From Acidomonas methanolica (lineage in GTDB: Bacteria > Pseudomonadota > Alphaproteobacteria > Acetobacterales > Acetobacteraceae), in contig NZ_SLZN01000025.1 in the NCBI RefSeq assembly GCF_004346035.1, positions 1 through 39,459 of the forward strand: 39,459 bases of DNA, in the 5' to 3' direction. Position 1 is the first letter of the stretch. The number at the start of each line of letters is the position of its first letter. Below are positions 7,974 to 15,026 of the stretch, piece after piece. A program made the translations under genes and the position numbers. The notes under the pieces were generated by a model, which saw only the letters and a program-made list of their open reading frames with translations, ran no database searches and was not told where the DNA came from.

Positions 7974-8213
7974 ATGTTTACAATGGGTTATCATCCATTG
8001 TCACATGGTCGCATTTGTTCACGTGAACACATCGCAGCCTCACAGCCGGTGGAATTCCGGCAACACGCCGTTATACGGCGGCTCAGCGAGTACAAATTAA
8101 ATCGTTCGCCTGCGCATTTTCCTGTTGACCCGCGCCTAGTTTGCGCCTAGTGTCGTTTTCAGAGAGCAGGCCGATGGGGCCGCTCCCCGGATGGCCAAGG
8201 AGGGCCGCTGAAA
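7974..8213. promoter_or_regulatory. Putative attachment-arm/leader region rich in palindromes
   Basis: This 240-bp non-coding stretch joins tRNA-Pro to the first prophage gene. It contains inverted repeats CAATGG/CCATTG (7981-8000), a perfect 14-bp palindrome TGTTCACGTGAACA (8016-8029), GGAATTCC near 8051, and CGCCGT-TAT-ACGGCG (8066-8080). Such clusters suit binding of integrase, excision factor or a regulator. Which of these applies is inference. Confidence 0.4.
8125..8153 (+). promoter_or_regulatory. Candidate promoter with overlapping direct repeats
   Basis: TTGACC (8125-8130) and TAGTGT (8148-8153) are separated by 17 bp. Two copies of GCGCCTAGT (8132-8140 and 8143-8151, 11-bp spacing, about one helical turn) fill the spacer and run into the -10 box, which is a typical place for repressor binding. 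It would drive the rightward genes from 8214. Confidence 0.45.
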
Positions 8214-8588
8214 ATGACTCAGAAGATCATCGTTTCCTATCGCGCCGCCCGTGACGGGATGGAGCAGTCCGCGCGGGACTGGAAATCGTATTCCGCTCAC
8301 TCCCTCTCGCCGCGTGGGTTTCTCAACGCGTTGCGCGGAGCCCGTGCCGCACACGAACAGGCGGTTCAGTCGTTCGGGAATGCGGCGCGAGTTCAGGTTG
8401 AGGTGCGGCTGGGGGGTATCGTGCTGAGTGCTGGCGACGCGCGGGAAACCCTGCGGGAGATCGAGAGCGCGCGCGGCGATGCGATCGAGGCGCGCCGGGA
8501 TTTCGAGAGCGGGGTTGGCGCGGCATCTCCGGTCCGGCTCTCTCTCACAGCGCTGGCGGGCGAGGAACTCGCGTCTCTCCTCGCCTGA
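8214..8588 (+). CDS. Hypothetical phage protein, first gene after the left end
   Basis: A 124-residue soluble protein, charged and mostly helical, with no recognised domain. The N-terminus (KIIVSYRAARDGMEQSARDW) is followed by ARAAHEQAVQSFGNAARVQVEVRLGG and a helical DARETLREIESARGDAIEARRDF. ATG 8214 has a good AAGGAGG ribosome site (8198-8204). It lies downstream of the candidate promoter at 8125-8153 and upstream of the CRISPR-like repeats. Confidence 0.6.
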   Translation: MTQKIIVSYRAARDGMEQSARDWKSYSAHSLSPRGFLNALRGARAAHEQAVQSFGNAARVQVEVRLGGIVLSAGDARETLREIESARGDAIEARRDFESGVGAASPVRLSLTALAGEELASLLA

Positions 8589-8596
8589 AGCGCCCC

Positions 8597-8737
8597 AAGT
8601 TCCCCACTCTGACGTGGGGATGACCCGTGCTTGATCGGGGCAAACACTTGTTCCCCGCCCAGGCGGGGATGACCCGTGCTCGGGTCAGCCTTGAACGAGG
8701 CCAGAAGAAAGTTCCCCGCCCATGCGGGGATATCCTG
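8597..8737 (+). CRISPR. Three type I-E-like CRISPR repeats (orphan mini-array or derived hairpins)
   Basis: Three copies of a repeat of the form GTTCCCC-GC-loop-GCGGGGATGACCCG start at 8599, 8650 and 8711. The start-to-start interval is 51 and then 61 bp, and 61 is the canonical I-E period (29 + 32). The second copy, GTTCCCCGCCCAGGCGGGGA then TGACCCG, resembles the general I-E consensus (reverse complement CGGKTCATCCCCGC...GCGGGGAACA). Each has a 6-bp stem. In copy 1 both arms change together (CCCCAC/GTGGGG) and the loop is 6 nt. Copy 3 is degenerate at its end (ATATCCTG). Copies 1 and 2 share GATGACCCGTGCT beyond the stem, and the first spacer is short. No cas gene lies in the window. A degenerate array is favoured, and a family of regulatory hairpins is the main alternative. 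Confidence 0.5.
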
Positions 8738-8750
8738 CGGAGATCGTATT

Positions 8751-9143
8751 GTGGAAAATTCCGACGACCGTTTGCCGACACGACCGATGCGCGGGGATGA
8801 GCTCCGCGCGGCGATTGCGGTTCTCTGGAACGGGAATCAGACGCGTGCCGCGCGGGAACTGGGGCTGTCCTCCGCTCGCCGCATCCGCGAGTTTCTGAGC
8901 GGCGCGCGCGATGTGCCTGGCGGCGTTGCGGTGGATGTGCGTGCGTTCCTCGCCATGTTCCCCGATGGGACGAAATCCGTCGATCCGAGAACGGCGCTTT
9001 CGATTCTCGCCGCTCAACTGGTTCGCACAGGATGGACGGAGGAAATGGCCGCCGCCGCTATTCTGGGGGCCGCGCAGGCGCACGCTGCTAAAATCCTCGG
9101 CCGGGAGGGCCTCGCCGAGCTGCTCCGGGAGGATGCAGCGTGA
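8751..9143 (+). CDS. Putative helix-turn-helix phage protein
   Basis: 130 residues from GTG 8751, with GGAGA at 8739-8743 as ribosome site. The upstream extension to 8676 only translates the CRISPR-like repeats and is rejected. DELRAAIAVLWNGNQTRAARELGLSSARRIREFLSG (about residues 14-48) has the look of a helix-turn-helix, so DNA binding is plausible. The C-terminal half (VDVRAFLAMFPDGTKSVD, AILGAAQAHAAKILGREGLAELL) is helical. Its last codons overlap the next gene as GTGA. No family name can be given. Confidence 0.58.
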   Translation: MENSDDRLPTRPMRGDELRAAIAVLWNGNQTRAARELGLSSARRIREFLSGARDVPGGVAVDVRAFLAMFPDGTKSVDPRTALSILAAQLVRTGWTEEMAAAAILGAAQAHAAKILGREGLAELLREDAA

Positions 9144-9697
9144 TCAACGCGGACCTCGACCAGGAGGTCTATGCGGCGGCGCGGACGCTGTTCGCACAGT
9201 CACTCCTCCTGCTCGTGAACCGCCTCCCTTCGCCCGATCGGCGGCGCATCGTCCGGGGGGATTACAGCACGGCGGAAATCATGTGCCGGATGCCGCGTCT
9301 GTTGTCTCTCCCTCCGCGTGAGGCGCTGATGGCCGCGCATGCGGTACGGTTCGTTTGCCGCGTCCCTGCGGAGGAGGACGCCGGCGCCGCGATGGGGCTG
9401 TCGGACGCCCTGACCGCGATCGGGGCCCGGCTGGAGGGGAGAGGGATGTCCGAATCCGCTCGCGCCCGCGCGGACCGCGAGATCATCCACATTTACCGGG
9501 CAATTCGGACCTGGAATCCGGACGAGATGGATGTCAACCGCCTGCGCCGTGCGTTGCATTGGGTTCACACATCCGGCCTGCGCCCCATCAGCGGCGTGCA
9601 CCTCCTGGCGGCGATGCTGGGCGGCGATCGGGCAGCGATGGTTTTCCTGACAGATCCTCTCACGCGCTGGAATCCCCCCGGGGCGGATGCCGCGTGA
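9140..9697 (+). CDS. Hypothetical phage protein
   Basis: A 185-residue soluble, mostly helical protein without a recognised domain. It starts at GTG 9140, overlapping the preceding stop (GTGA), so it is probably translationally coupled to the putative DNA-binding protein. The segments YSTAEIMCRMPRLLSLPPREA and RTWNPDEMDVNRLRRALHWV are the most structured parts. Function unknown. Confidence 0.6.
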   Translation: MINADLDQEVYAAARTLFAQSLLLLVNRLPSPDRRRIVRGDYSTAEIMCRMPRLLSLPPREALMAAHAVRFVCRVPAEEDAGAAMGLSDALTAIGARLEGRGMSESARARADREIIHIYRAIRTWNPDEMDVNRLRRALHWVHTSGLRPISGVHLLAAMLGGDRAAMVFLTDPLTRWNPPGADAA

Positions 9698-9783
9698 CGG
9701 ATCTCCTCACCCCTCCGGAAACGCGTCGAAACTGGAGGTGACACATACAGCCGGACAGCGGCTCCCGGGATCGGAGAACGACG

Positions 9784-10245
9784 ATGACGAACGAGATACA
9801 TGATCGGGCAGAACGCATCAGAGCGCGCCTCCTCAAGCGGGGCGTGAGATGCGGCGACCTTGCGCACTCCATTAACAGGTATGGAGAGGCAAGCTCCTAT
9901 TTCATGGTTTCGACCGGCGTGCGCCTGCGCATTTCCGACCACTCCTGCAATACGGATTGGCGGGTGGATGAAATGGATTTCTGGGGAGAAGATCCTGACG
10001 CCATCGATGCTTTGGCGGAGTCGCTCCTCCAGGCCGTGGCCGAGCGCCAAAAACGCTCTCGCGAAAGCGCCGCCGCATTCGCTGCGGAGAGGGCGGACGA
10101 TATGGCGAGGCGCGCGGAAATAACGCTCCGGACCCGCGAGGAGAAGAGCCGCAATGATGAGATTCTGGCCGCGCGCGGCCTTTCTCACCTGACCGGCTCG
10201 CGCCGCCACGACGCTCTCAAGAAAATCCGTAAGGGGGTTTTGTGA
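9784..10245 (+). CDS. Hypothetical phage protein
   Basis: 153 residues. ATG 9784 is preceded by GGAGAA. The N-terminus (NEIHDRAERIRARLLKRGVRCGDLAHSINRYG) looks helical. The middle is a small beta-rich part (SSYFMVSTGVRLRISDHSCNT), followed by a long charged helix rich in Arg/Glu/Ala (LLQAVAERQKRSRESAAAFAAERADDMARR). It is the last gene of the rightward block and faces the leftward lysis genes. Not recognised. Confidence 0.58.
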   Translation: MTNEIHDRAERIRARLLKRGVRCGDLAHSINRYGEASSYFMVSTGVRLRISDHSCNTDWRVDEMDFWGEDPDAIDALAESLLQAVAERQKRSRESAAAFAAERADDMARRAEITLRTREEKSRNDEILAARGLSHLTGSRRHDALKKIRKGVL

Positions 10246-10543
10246 GGCGGGGGGCCGTAGCCCCCGACGCCCTATTTGGTGCGGGCTGAGCCGCTTGTTA
10301 ACCGCCCGCGAACGAGTGGCAACATCCCATCATCGAAAATGACGTTGCCATGACGCTAACCCCTGTTCCTGACGGAGTCAACGCCCGAGCTTCACCCCTC
10401 CCGTAGGGCATGACGCTCGCCCCCTCCCAAACTATCCTGCGCGGGCTACGGCGGCGTGGAATGGACACGCGGAGGAGAAGGATGCGACAGCGACACGCCA
10501 ACGCCCGTGTAGGAACATGGCCGCTCAATTGTTCGTGCAATGT
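10246..10543. other. Convergent intergenic region with two hairpins
   Basis: There is no gene I can support. A G/C hairpin (GGGGGC-CGTA-GCCCCC, about 10252-10267) directly follows the rightward block. A second inverted repeat TGGCAAC/GTTGCCA (10317-10323 with 10344-10350) lies further on. Both could end the converging transcripts, although neither has a good T-run. ATGACGCT occurs twice (10349 and 10409 areas). The stretch is GC-rich and otherwise featureless. Confidence 0.4.
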
Positions 10544-10744
10544 TCACCGGCACGCCCTGACTGCATCGCGCTGCGCTACGGCGATTCGCAGGGATATCGG
10601 CGTGGCTGTCAGGTCAGGATGCGCGCGTAGCTCCGCTGCTGTCGCGCGCTGCACATCGGCCGGCCATGCGATCAGCGGCGGACAGCTTGCGGGCGTTTGC
10701 GCCGGGCAACAGCCAGCGAGCAGGCAGAGAGCCAGCCACCGCAT
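10544..10744 (-). CDS. Putative outer-membrane spanin (Rz1-like lipoprotein)
   Basis: A 66-residue protein with a lipoprotein signal (MRWLALCLLAGC, acylated Cys at 12) and a short Pro-containing periplasmic part (PAQTPASCPPLIAWPADVQRA). Its start overlaps the stop of the inner-membrane partner by ATGA. Small size, lipobox and position directly after an inner-membrane protein at the end of the lysis genes are the features of o-spanins, which fuse inner and outer membranes at the last step of lysis. Assigned by architecture, as the sequence itself is poorly conserved. Confidence 0.65.
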   Translation of the reverse strand: MRWLALCLLAGCCPAQTPASCPPLIAWPADVQRATAAELRAHPDLTATPISLRIAVAQRDAVRACR

Positions 10745-10977
10745 CAGCCGTTCCCCGCATCGAGTCGCGCGAGCAACGCCGCCTCTGTCTGTGGCGCGTT
10801 TGCCACGGCCTGCGCCTCATCTTGTGCTGTGGACGCCATCTGGGCCGATTCATCAGCGCTCTTCTGGCTCACGCTGACCGCACCATCCCTGCCGCCCGCG
10901 CGCCACGCCAGCCACCCAACGCCGAGCAGCGTCAGGACCAGCAGCCCGAGAGCGGCGAGGATGAGCGCTCCGGTCAT
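10744..10977 (-). CDS. Putative inner-membrane spanin (Rz-like)
   Basis: 77 residues. One N-terminal membrane segment (ALILAALGLLVLTLLGVGWLAW, about 4-26) is followed by Arg residues and a periplasmic helical region rich in Ala/Gln/Ser (SVSQKSADESAQMASTAQDE). This is the i-spanin layout. It is coupled by ATGA overlaps both to the gene before and to the lipoprotein after. It is shorter than typical Rz proteins, so the assignment depends on the pairing. Confidence 0.62.
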   Translation of the reverse strand: MTGALILAALGLLVLTLLGVGWLAWRAGGRDGAVSVSQKSADESAQMASTAQDEAQAVANAPQTEAALLARLDAGNG

Positions 10978-11195
10978 GATGCGGCCATGATGCCCGCAGT
11001 CTGGAGGGCGGTCAGGAGGCCGTTGAAGTCCGTCTCCGTCGGGGCGGCCGTAAGGGCGGCAATGTGCGCGATCTGTTTGACGCCCCCCGCTTGCGTCTGG
11101 GTCGCCACCCCAGTCACTTTCGTAGACTGGTCCGATACATACTCCCTCTTGGTCAGGCAGGGGCCACCCTCGAACGCCCCTTGATTGATGCTCAT
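10974..11195 (-). CDS. Small hypothetical protein in the lysis cluster
   Basis: 73 residues starting MSINQGAFEGGPCLTKREYV. The C-terminal half (KQIAHIAALTAAPTETDFNGLLTALQTAGI) is helical and reminiscent of small phage tail or head completion proteins, but no family can be named. ATG 11195 overlaps the preceding stop and its own stop overlaps the next start, both as ATGA. Confidence 0.6.
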   Translation of the reverse strand: MSINQGAFEGGPCLTKREYVSDQSTKVTGVATQTQAGGVKQIAHIAALTAAPTETDFNGLLTALQTAGIMAAS

Positions 11196-11407
11196 TGCGC
11201 CGCCTCCGTGGTGGTGGCCGTGGAGGAGACGGTCTTGGTTTCCAGCGCCGTCACGAGCGCCGCGAGATTGCCCGCAAGACCTGTCAGGGCTGTCTTCGCT
11301 CCAGTCAGGTCGCAAGAGGGATCGAGTTTTTCGATGATGAATCCGCCCAGGACGGGCAGCAATTCTTCACCGAGCGCGGCAGCCTCTTGGATAAGGGTAT
11401 CGGTCAT
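11192..11407 (-). CDS. Small hypothetical protein in the lysis cluster
   Basis: 71 residues: MTDTLIQEAAALGEELLPVL, then a helical part LTGAKTALTGLAGNLAALVTALE and a Ser/Thr-rich end. It has no clear membrane segment or known domain. ATG 11407 overlaps the preceding holin-like gene by ATGA, indicating coupled synthesis. Confidence 0.58.
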   Translation of the reverse strand: MTDTLIQEAAALGEELLPVLGGFIIEKLDPSCDLTGAKTALTGLAGNLAALVTALETKTVSSTATTTEAAQ

Positions 11408-11694
11408 GATTGTTTCTCCGTGGTTGAGGCCAAAGGGCCAGTCGTCCCACCCTGTGTGGAACTGGCGGCAAACAGCGCGTGCTTGCCGATTTCTGCTACC
11501 GCCGCACCTGCCGCTAGGGAGGCGGCATTTTGGAGCGGGGATTTTTCGGGGATGAGAAGCGGCACGGCCATTGTCGCCATCACCCCGCATACGCTCTCAC
11601 CGATGCCCAGCCACGACCCGGTGAGCGCGCCGACGAGCAGTCCGGCTCCCTGGAGAGTAGTAGGTTGCCGAGCCCAGTCGAGGAATGCGCTCAT
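11404..11694 (-). CDS. Holin-like membrane protein
   Basis: 96 residues with two adjacent hydrophobic segments (about 14-32, LQGAGLLVGALTGSWLGIG, and 34-52, VCGVMATMAVPLLIP), a possible third helix (LAAGAAVAEIGKHALF) and a polar C-terminus. Size, topology and location upstream of the spanin pair fit a phage holin, which opens the inner membrane at a set time. There is no named family match. ATG 11694 overlaps the previous stop (ATGA). Confidence 0.5.
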   Translation of the reverse strand: MSAFLDWARQPTTLQGAGLLVGALTGSWLGIGESVCGVMATMAVPLLIPEKSPLQNAASLAAGAAVAEIGKHALFAASSTQGGTTGPLASTTEKQS

Positions 11695-12002
11695 GCGCCC
11701 GACTCCAACCCGCACATCACTTCCTCCCCACTCGCGCCCCGTGCGGCCAGATCAGGCACACCCGTGTCGAGGGGGGACGCTTCCAGCTTATCGAGGATCG
11801 CCACCACCGGACGGAGCAAGCGCCCCGGCACCTGCGCGGAGGCGATGAATCCCCCCAGCAGCTTCCGGTCCTGATCCGGAAGAAACCGCCCCTCCCGCAG
11901 GTTGGCGCGCGCGGCGCTTACGGCATCGACGAGGTTGCCGGGAAACGTGCTGGCCTCCAGCATGTGCAGCAGGAGGGAACGTTCGTCGTGCGAGAGTGTC
12001 AT
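11691..12002 (-). CDS. Hypothetical phage protein
   Basis: A 103-residue soluble helical protein (SHDERSLLLHMLEASTFPGN, DQDRKLLGGFIASAQVPGRL). Not recognised. It lies between the second fibre gene and the holin-like gene and is translationally coupled to the latter. Confidence 0.58.
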   Translation of the reverse strand: MTLSHDERSLLLHMLEASTFPGNLVDAVSAARANLREGRFLPDQDRKLLGGFIASAQVPGRLLRPVVAILDKLEASPLDTGVPDLAARGASGEEVMCGLESGA

Positions 12003-12011
12003 GGGTGCCCC

Positions 12012-13355
12012 TTATGAAGACGCCGCACCGAACAGCCCGAGCGATGTCAGGTTGCTCGTGATGCGATTGATGGCGGTGATGCAGTCGGAGAGCGCGCCGC
12101 TTGACCCCACCTGCCACATGGTCGGCTGCGCGACGGGGGTTGCGCCGTAAAAGCCGAGAGCGGCGGACTGCGCGTTTACGACCCCTGACAGGTAGGTCGG
12201 CGCCTCATTGTAAATCCCCCACTGCGCGGTGCCGGAGGGCGCTGTGAGCGGATTGGTGATCAGCAGCCCGTTGGTTGTAAAATCGGAAATGACGGCGCCC
12301 GTTACGAAATTGGAGCGCGCGTCCCAGCCGATATAGGGAGACCCCCCGCCGCTTGCCTCGCCGCCGATACGCAGTCCGAATGTAGCGGCGGCCCCTGCTC
12401 CCGTCTGGTCGCCCCCCGTTACTGAGGTAGTTCCGGAAAACCCGACAATCGAGAGGCCGGCCAGAGCGGGATAGGAGGTTTTTGTGCTCGCCACCCCGTA
12501 TTCGGTAAGCGTGGCCGCGTCGGGCGGCGCAATACAGATCGCCATGCCATATGACCCCGGATGGGTACTGTCTTTCGTGTTGCTCCCTGCCGCCATGGGA
12601 CGCAGATAGACGGATGATCCGATAAGCACCCCCTCTCGCTGCGTGGAATCGTCCGTGAATTTCCCGAAAACATGGATATCGGGGCCCCACAGATTGATAT
12701 CCGCCTGCGTCTCGCGCGGGTCCGCGATCGTCATCCCGTAATAGGTGCCGAACTCGGAGCGCGTGCCGTCCGCGAGCCCGTTGACGTTGGCGACAATCGT
12801 GTTGACCTGGAGGCCAATCGAGGTGCCAACCGTTGCCGCTGCCTGCCCCGGCGTGTTGTTGATGACGATTGGCGAGCCAGTTTTGGCATAGGCGTTGGAT
12901 GTCAGGACCGTCGTCGGTTGCCAGTTGATGAACAACTGCTCATCCTGCGTCCAGCGGGCGGGTGTGTTCCCGGTCAGGGAGTTGTAGAAATAGAGATCGT
13001 TCCCCCCGTTGGCGCTTTGGTCTTTGCCGATCTGCCACGAGGCCGAGCCGCTCCCGAATGTGATGGCGCACCTGTCAGAGGCACCGTTGGTGTTTTCCAA
13101 CGTGATCTGAGAGGGTGTCGCGGCTGTGGAAGAGAGGGAAATCTGACCGCTTCCGTTCATGGAAAACGCAAGCGCGCCGTTTACGACGCTGCCGATCGAC
13201 CCATCCGACTGAAGAAAGAAGCCCGTTGCCTGGTTGTTAGAGAACGCGATGCCCGGCTGTGCCTGCGTGCCGGCAGGAGCGTATTGTCCAATGACGGACA
13301 GCACGTCCTGCAACCCCTCGAGCGAAAGCGGACGGTTCATGATAGGGAGGGTCAT
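12012..13355 (-). CDS. Putative tail fibre/spike protein (second of two)
   Basis: 447 residues from ATG 13355, whose MTLPIMNRPLSLEGLQDVL matches the start of the neighbouring fibre gene; an ATG 6 codons earlier would overlap that gene. The N-terminal 150 residues repeat features of the neighbour (PGIAFSNNQATGFFLQSDG; AITFGSGSASWQIGKDQSANGGND), so this is probably a shared virion-anchoring domain. The rest is Gly/Ser/Thr/Asn-rich beta structure (YGMAICIAPPDAATLTEYGV, AAATFGLRIGGEASGGG), usual for trimeric receptor-binding fibres. The end (SDCITAINRITSNLTSLGLF) is an amphipathic helix. The receptor is unknown. Confidence 0.68.
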   Translation of the reverse strand: MTLPIMNRPLSLEGLQDVLSVIGQYAPAGTQAQPGIAFSNNQATGFFLQSDGSIGSVVNGALAFSMNGSGQISLSSTAATPSQITLENTNGASDRCAITFGSGSASWQIGKDQSANGGNDLYFYNSLTGNTPARWTQDEQLFINWQPTTVLTSNAYAKTGSPIVINNTPGQAAATVGTSIGLQVNTIVANVNGLADGTRSEFGTYYGMTIADPRETQADINLWGPDIHVFGKFTDDSTQREGVLIGSSVYLRPMAAGSNTKDSTHPGSYGMAICIAPPDAATLTEYGVASTKTSYPALAGLSIVGFSGTTSVTGGDQTGAGAAATFGLRIGGEASGGGSPYIGWDARSNFVTGAVISDFTTNGLLITNPLTAPSGTAQWGIYNEAPTYLSGVVNAQSAALGFYGATPVAQPTMWQVGSSGALSDCITAINRITSNLTSLGLFGAASS

Positions 13356-13360
13356 CGGCG

Positions 13361-14266
13361 TTATCCCAGGCACAGGCCATTATCGATCAGCGCCAGCCGT
13401 ATCTGATTGATCAGCGTGGCCATCTCGATGTTCGTCGCGGTTCCGTCCTGATTCAGCCCAGCATTGAGCGTTGGCGCGGCAGTCGGTGAGAGTCCATTGA
13501 ACCCGACGCCGTCGTCATTCATCCACAGCATCACCTTCTTCCCCGTCCCGCTGTAGAAGAAGAAATCGTTCGCGCCGCTGCTCGCGTTGTCTCGACCGAA
13601 CACCCAGCCATCGCTCGATCCACCCCCCGAGCCAAGCAGGATGGTCGCGCGCTTGGAGCTCGTCCCATTATCGAGGGGAGGGAGCACCAAGGTAGCCTGC
13701 GTCCCGTCCGTGTTGGACGCGCCAATGGTCACAACCCCCGGCATCGTCACACTGTCGTCGTTGCCGATATGGAGGGGAGTAGTGGTCGCCTTGCCATGGT
13801 AGATATAAAAATCATCGGTCCCGTTGCCCGGCTGGTCATGTCCAAGTTGCCAGGATTGCGTGTCATTCCCGAACGTGATGGCGGCTTTCGTGCTGGTCGT
13901 GCTGCTGTTGTAGATCAGTATTTGCGGATCTTCGGAATCGATCGTCAGATGCCCGTTCACCTCCGAATTGCCGTCCGCCGTGAAGAACCCCATTGTCACC
14001 TCGCCGGAGAAAACGCCCGTCACCGCTCCGACGTTTCCCCCCGAGATGTTCGCATTCCCGTTTTCGTCGATATAGAAATTCGACGCTCCGTTGGCCGAGA
14101 ATCCAAGGCCGCCGTCCGGGCGCAACCAGAGGCCGGTTTGCTGATTGTTCTCGAAGGTGATCCCCGGCGTCATCAGCGCGCCGTTGGGCGCGTTCTGCGT
14201 GATATAGGCCAGCACATCCAGGAGGTTGGCCATGGAGATAGGGGTGTTGAGGGTAGGGAGCGTCAT
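13361..14266 (-). CDS. Putative tail fibre/head decoration protein (first of two)
   Basis: 301 residues: MTLPTLNTPISMANLLDVLA, then PGITFENNQQTGLWLRPDGG and a series of beta-rich repeats (AITFGNDTQSWQLGHDQPGN, VFGRDNASSGANDFFFYSG). The ending EMATLINQIRLALIDNGL is a short helix like that of the second fibre. A strong AGGAGG ribosome site precedes ATG 14266, which overlaps the preceding stop as ATGA. Its paralogous N-terminus implies that both proteins occupy equivalent places on the virion or arose by duplication. Confidence 0.66.
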   Translation of the reverse strand: MTLPTLNTPISMANLLDVLAYITQNAPNGALMTPGITFENNQQTGLWLRPDGGLGFSANGASNFYIDENGNANISGGNVGAVTGVFSGEVTMGFFTADGNSEVNGHLTIDSEDPQILIYNSSTTSTKAAITFGNDTQSWQLGHDQPGNGTDDFYIYHGKATTTPLHIGNDDSVTMPGVVTIGASNTDGTQATLVLPPLDNGTSSKRATILLGSGGGSSDGWVFGRDNASSGANDFFFYSGTGKKVMLWMNDDGVGFNGLSPTAAPTLNAGLNQDGTATNIEMATLINQIRLALIDNGLCLG

Positions 14267-14754
14267 GCGTCGATCGCCTCCTGGAAAAGCGCGATCCGCG
14301 CGCCGTCGATCTCACCCGCGCCCAGTGCGGAATTGTAACCGGCTTTCCACGCGGTGCATTGCGCCCCGGCGTCATTGCGGGGTGGGAGCGCCACCGGAGA
14401 GCGGCGGAACCGGATGACGCTCATGGCCACGGCATAACTGTCGCTCTCGATCATCGCGCCCACGTTCGGGACGCCCTTGAAGCGCGCAGGCAGATAGCCC
14501 AGCACGACCTGCGCGAGTGCAGGGCGCGCCCACAGCCAGTTATGCCAGCAATCATCGTGAGTCGCCGGTTCCATCTGCCAGAAGCCGAGTGCGGGCCCCC
14601 CCGCCTGGAGCTTGGCGCGGAAGCCCGTCTCCACATTCCCGATGCCCGCATGAAGCTGCACGCGGGCCGCGTCGTCGCCCGGCAACGCGAGATCGAGAAC
14701 GACGGGCGCTATGATGCGCCGCTTGATGTCAGCAAGGAGCGTCATGTCAGCCAT
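14263..14754 (-). CDS. Putative muralytic (lysozyme-like) phage protein
   Basis: 163 residues from ATG 14754; ATG 14745, which overlaps the previous stop, is equally possible. HAGIGNVETGFRAKLQAGG followed by PALGFWQMEPATHDD has the layout of a lysozyme/transglycosylase active site, with Glu in VETGF as candidate catalyst and the GFWQME turn. The end (AWKAGYNSALGAGEIDGARI) recalls the YN/G motif of such enzymes. Proteins of this kind occur in temperate podoviruses, often unannotated. It is the best endolysin candidate in the lysis region, but no experimental support is implied. Confidence 0.5.
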   Translation of the reverse strand: MADMTLLADIKRRIIAPVVLDLALPGDDAARVQLHAGIGNVETGFRAKLQAGGPALGFWQMEPATHDDCWHNWLWARPALAQVVLGYLPARFKGVPNVGAMIESDSYAVAMSVIRFRRSPVALPPRNDAGAQCTAWKAGYNSALGAGEIDGARIALFQEAIDA

Positions 14755-15026
14755 CCCGCGAGATGGCCGCTCGCATAACAAAAGACCGCCGTCGAGACGA
14801 CGACGGTATAAACGATCCAGTGCTGGATACTCCCCAGGCGTTTGAGGTCGCCACGCACCTCCCTGAATCCCTCCGCGAGAAGGAAGTCCTGCCGGTCCAT
14901 GCGCGCCCTGTTCTCCCCATGCATCTCCGCCATTTTCGTGGAGAAATCACGCAGGGATGCCTCGACGTTGGAGATTCGCCTCTCGTGGTCATCCAGGCGC
15001 GGATCGAGAACGGCAGACGCGCTCAC
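14742..15026 (-). CDS. Coiled-coil protein with a C-terminal membrane anchor
   Basis: 94 residues from GTG 15026, which overlaps the previous stop as GTGA. The first two thirds form a coiled coil (DDHERRISNVEASLRDFSTKMAEM, FLLAEGFREVRGDLKRLG). The end is one membrane segment (HWIVYTVVVSTAVFCYASGHL). This is the layout of XhlA-like proteins and other lysis accessory factors, and its neighbours agree with that. Function remains inferred. Confidence 0.58.
   Translation of the reverse strand: MSASAVLDPRLDDHERRISNVEASLRDFSTKMAEMHGENRARMDRQDFLLAEGFREVRGDLKRLGSIQHWIVYTVVVSTAVFCYASGHLAGWLT

Noticed and set aside
8545-8781. A 78-codon - strand frame containing IPAWAGN-like peptides
   Set aside because: It is the translation of the CRISPR-like repeats and not a gene. 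It was used as evidence for the repeats.
10298-10540. A small gene in the convergent gap
   Set aside because: The open frame on the - strand has no ribosome site or conserved look and is Arg/Ser-rich. The region is better described by its hairpins.
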